Source: an uncultured Ruminococcus sp. (GTDB lineage Bacteria > Bacillota > Clostridia > Oscillospirales > Acutalibacteraceae). From it: a DNA stretch of 7,120 nt. The stretch is from positions 1 through 7,120 of the forward strand of contig CACXDE010000148.1 of assembly GCA_902766305.1 (NCBI GenBank), given 5' to 3'. Positions 5,196-7,120 of this stretch are shown in pieces (position 1 is the first letter of the stretch; the number at the start of each line of letters is the position of its first letter). The notes under the pieces were generated by a model. It did not search any database. It saw only the letters and a program-made list of their open reading frames with translations, and was not told the DNA's origin. The position numbers and the translations under genes were made by a program.

Positions 5196-6989
5196 TCAAT
5201 TAAATGTCATTATCTTGTAAAGGTTTTCGTTAAGTACCTTCATTTCATTGTTCAGAAGCGGAAAGTGTCCAGACAAAAGCGACTGAACATAGAGTATCTC
5301 TATATAGCAGGAAAGCTTCTCTTCATCATCCGTATCAATAAGTCTGCGAATAATAAGATTGTTGGTATTAAGATAAAGGCAGGCAACCGCAGAGGATGAC
5401 ATTTCATTTTCAAATGAATTAAGCATTCCCATAAATACATTATTTGCGCTTTGCTTGGAACGTCTTATCTGACGTGCCTTATACGCCTTTTCATTAATGG
5501 TATAAAGTGATGGTATCTCAAACGGACTGAACTCTTTCAGTGAAGGCTTGCAGTCGTACTTTTTCAGTATCCTTGAAGCTATCCTCAGAAGCTTGTCAGC
5601 CGCAGGGTCGCCGTCAAATTCACTGTCGTCAAGCATAAAGTCAATATCGCTGTCGGTAAGCTTTATAATATCCGTTTTTCTGCTGATTTCTGACAGTTTA
5701 TTAATAATTGAGTCCTCGTACACATAACCGGCATTGATTAGCAGTTCATTTCTCTGGACATAAAGGGGTGCAAGCTGTCTGAACTGGTTTTCATCCGTAG
5801 TATAGAACGCTGTTGACCCAAACTCCAGAATATCCTTTCCTGTAAGATCACCCATAGAGGTATGGAATATTATATACGGAAGCAGAAGATCATCCATTGC
5901 ATTTTCAGATGATATAACTGATTTTACTGCAAGGCTGTGTATGCTTACTATCTTATAGAGCAGTTCCTTATTCTGCATATCCAGATCTTCAAAATAATCC
6001 GCTATTATATCGCCTATTTCATGCTTTGCTCTTTCGAGCGCATCATCATCATAGAAGTCCTCACGAGAAGAGGTAGGCTTGAGATTGTTTGTATTTATTA
6101 TACAGCGGATAAAGAATGCCCAGTCCGGCAGAAGCTTCTGACCATTTTCCGTAAGAAGCATATTTTTAAGATAGATACGGTGCATATTGTGTACATTTGC
6201 AGAAACAGGATACTGGAGAACATAGGCTATACCGCTGAAAAGTCCAGTCGGTGAACGCAGAGTAAAGCAGTCAAGGAAATCCTCGCCCAAAAAGGTTTTA
6301 CCAAGACTCATGCAGAGCTTCTTATCCTTTTCTGCGTCAAAGTCAAATTTCAGGTTAAGCCTTGTCTTTTCTTCACCGCTGAAGGTATAGACAGGATATT
6401 TAAGGAAAAGCCCGTAATAATACACAAGGTTCGATATATTATCGCAGTTATAATACTCGTCAACAGATTCGTCTCTTTCCTTTTTGTTGTTTTCTATTAT
6501 TATCTCAGTTCCTACCGGCATTTCATATTCTATTTCATCAATAGTATATGTGCCGTCCGCCATACCCTTCCATTCAAGAACAGTGTCGGGGCTTTTATAT
6601 GAACGTGTACGCACACAGATATGATCCGTCACCATAAAGCATGACAGCAAACCTATACCAAAACGTCCTATATAGTCTCCGCTTGCCATGTTGTTTTCTA
6701 TATCATATTTTGACGACTGACCAATAACGGAAAGAAACCGGTGTATTTCGTCCTCATTAAGACCCGTGCCATTATCACGGAATACAATGCTTTTTCCTTC
6801 TTCAACCTTTATTTCGATCTTTGCGTCTGCTTCTGAAAAATCCTTATCCTGAGCAAGTCTTGCGCTGATCGCATCTGTACCGTTCTGGAGTAGTTCACGA
6901 ACAAAAACATCCGGCGAGCTGTACAGATGGTTTGAGAGTATATCTATCATTCCGCCGAGGTTGACTTTAAATTTATAATCCTTTTCCAT
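5196..6989 (-). CDS. HSP90-family chaperone ATPase, divergent from HtpG
   Basis: A 597-residue cytosolic protein, slightly shorter than classical HtpG (about 620-630). The N-terminal GHKL ATP-binding domain is intact: RELLQNGTDA (31-40) supplies catalytic Glu32, metal-binding Asn36 and Asp39; RDNGTG (71-76) is the DxGxG box; IGQSSK (89-94) and YIGRFGIGLLSCFMV (106-120) form the lid and glycine-rich loop. The middle domain has RIYLKNMLLTENGQKLLP and then TSSRED, where Arg309 matches the ATPase-stimulating arginine of Hsp90. Residues 537-597 match the HtpG C-terminal dimerisation region (LYLNTNNLIIRRL, VQSLLSGHFPL). The opening (KVNLGGMIDILSNHLYSSPDVFVRELLQN) fits the separate bacterial 'HSP90 family protein' group better than HtpG, so I give no symbol. 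The ATG at 6989 follows AAGGAG (7001-7006) at 11 nt. It ends in KIMTFN with no EEVD-like motif. It likely folds or remodels clients by ATP-driven clamp closure; clients are unknown. Two TPR-like genes follow. Confidence 0.95.
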   Translation of the reverse strand: MEKDYKFKVNLGGMIDILSNHLYSSPDVFVRELLQNGTDAISARLAQDKDFSEADAKIEIKVEEGKSIVFRDNGTGLNEDEIHRFLSVIGQSSKYDIENNMASGDYIGRFGIGLLSCFMVTDHICVRTRSYKSPDTVLEWKGMADGTYTIDEIEYEMPVGTEIIIENNKKERDESVDEYYNCDNISNLVYYYGLFLKYPVYTFSGEEKTRLNLKFDFDAEKDKKLCMSLGKTFLGEDFLDCFTLRSPTGLFSGIAYVLQYPVSANVHNMHRIYLKNMLLTENGQKLLPDWAFFIRCIINTNNLKPTSSREDFYDDDALERAKHEIGDIIADYFEDLDMQNKELLYKIVSIHSLAVKSVISSENAMDDLLLPYIIFHTSMGDLTGKDILEFGSTAFYTTDENQFRQLAPLYVQRNELLINAGYVYEDSIINKLSEISRKTDIIKLTDSDIDFMLDDSEFDGDPAADKLLRIASRILKKYDCKPSLKEFSPFEIPSLYTINEKAYKARQIRRSKQSANNVFMGMLNSFENEMSSSAVACLYLNTNNLIIRRLIDTDDEEKLSCYIEILYVQSLLSGHFPLLNNEMKVLNENLYKIMTFN

Positions 6990-7045
6990 TCTTAATTTTT
7001 CTCCTTATTCAAAGTATGCAAAATAAACTGGTATTGTATATTTGT

Positions 7046-7074
7046 ATTTTAACATACACATTTCCAAAATTCAA
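7046..7074 (-). promoter_or_regulatory. Sigma-A-type promoter of the HSP90-like gene
   Basis: On the minus strand TTGAAT (plus 7069-7074) lies 17 nt before TAAAAT (plus 7046-7051), with TG one base ahead of the -10 as an extended -10 element. Predicted start is near 7039, giving a leader of about 50 nt. I see no CIRCE-type inverted repeat (TTAGCACTC...GAGTGCTAA) near it, so HrcA control is not supported. A short GC-rich patch with GCCGGC and CGGC/GCCG symmetry (about 7076-7090) sits just upstream. The last 30 bases are AT-rich with nothing recognisable. Confidence 0.6.
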
Positions 7075-7120
7075 CCCCGCCGGCGAGCCGATAGATATAA
7101 AAATTTTACCATTAACCTTA

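Noticed and set aside
5002..5199. 65-residue minus-strand open frame containing CHSEERSDEES
   Set aside because: It is the translation of the palindromic intergenic repeat, which recurs as spurious fragments in many genomes. Its start overlaps the end of the HSP90-like gene and it has no ribosome site.
5196..6989. Naming the chaperone htpG
   Set aside because: The ATPase, middle and dimerisation domains match HSP90, but the N-terminal sequence fits a distinct bacterial HSP90-family group, so the symbol would overstate orthology.
7007..7120. CIRCE-like heat-shock operator upstream of the HSP90-like gene
   Set aside because: No TTAGCACTC-type inverted repeat is present; the only symmetry is a short GC-rich CGGC/GCCG patch.

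Overview
The window looks like chromosomal DNA from a low-GC gut-type Bacillota, most likely Ruminococcus or a close relative in the Oscillospiraceae. This rests on the AT-rich intergenic DNA, AGGAGG-type ribosome binding sites, the Ala/Ser/Val-rich signal peptide of a secreted starch-binding-module-like protein, and a dispersed palindromic repeat that reads as 'HSEERSDEES' when translated. The genus is inferred from style and not proven. All five protein genes I support lie on the minus strand, so transcription runs from right to left. No tRNA, rRNA, CRISPR array, transposase or integrase was seen.

In transcription order: (1) A sigma-A-like promoter near 7046-7074 drives a divergent HSP90-family chaperone (5196-6989). 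All the ATP-binding signatures, the middle-domain arginine and the C-terminal dimerisation domain are recognisable. (2) After a 195-base gap filled by an imperfect palindromic repeat comes a 366-residue TPR-like protein (3900-5000). (3) After a 224-base gap rich in hairpins and short repeats comes a 712-residue paralogue (1537-3675). Its N-terminal half matches the whole of the previous protein, and it adds a second helical domain and an extremely acidic tail. (4) A 15-bp hairpin separates these from a small membrane protein with a zinc ribbon and a DUF2007-like domain (916-1422). (5) After a 334-base AT-rich spacer with a good promoter comes the 5' part of a gene for a secreted protein with a carbohydrate-binding-type beta-sandwich (1-581). 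It runs off the left edge inside an E/K/P/S-rich linker.

The most interesting unit is the trio of HSP90-like ATPase, short TPR-like protein and long TPR-like protein. Eukaryotic Hsp90 works with TPR co-chaperones. A bacterial HSP90-family gene followed by two paralogous helical-repeat genes suggests a dedicated chaperone/adaptor module, whose clients and physiological role cannot be read from the sequence. The zinc-ribbon protein and the secreted protein are probably independent transcription units.
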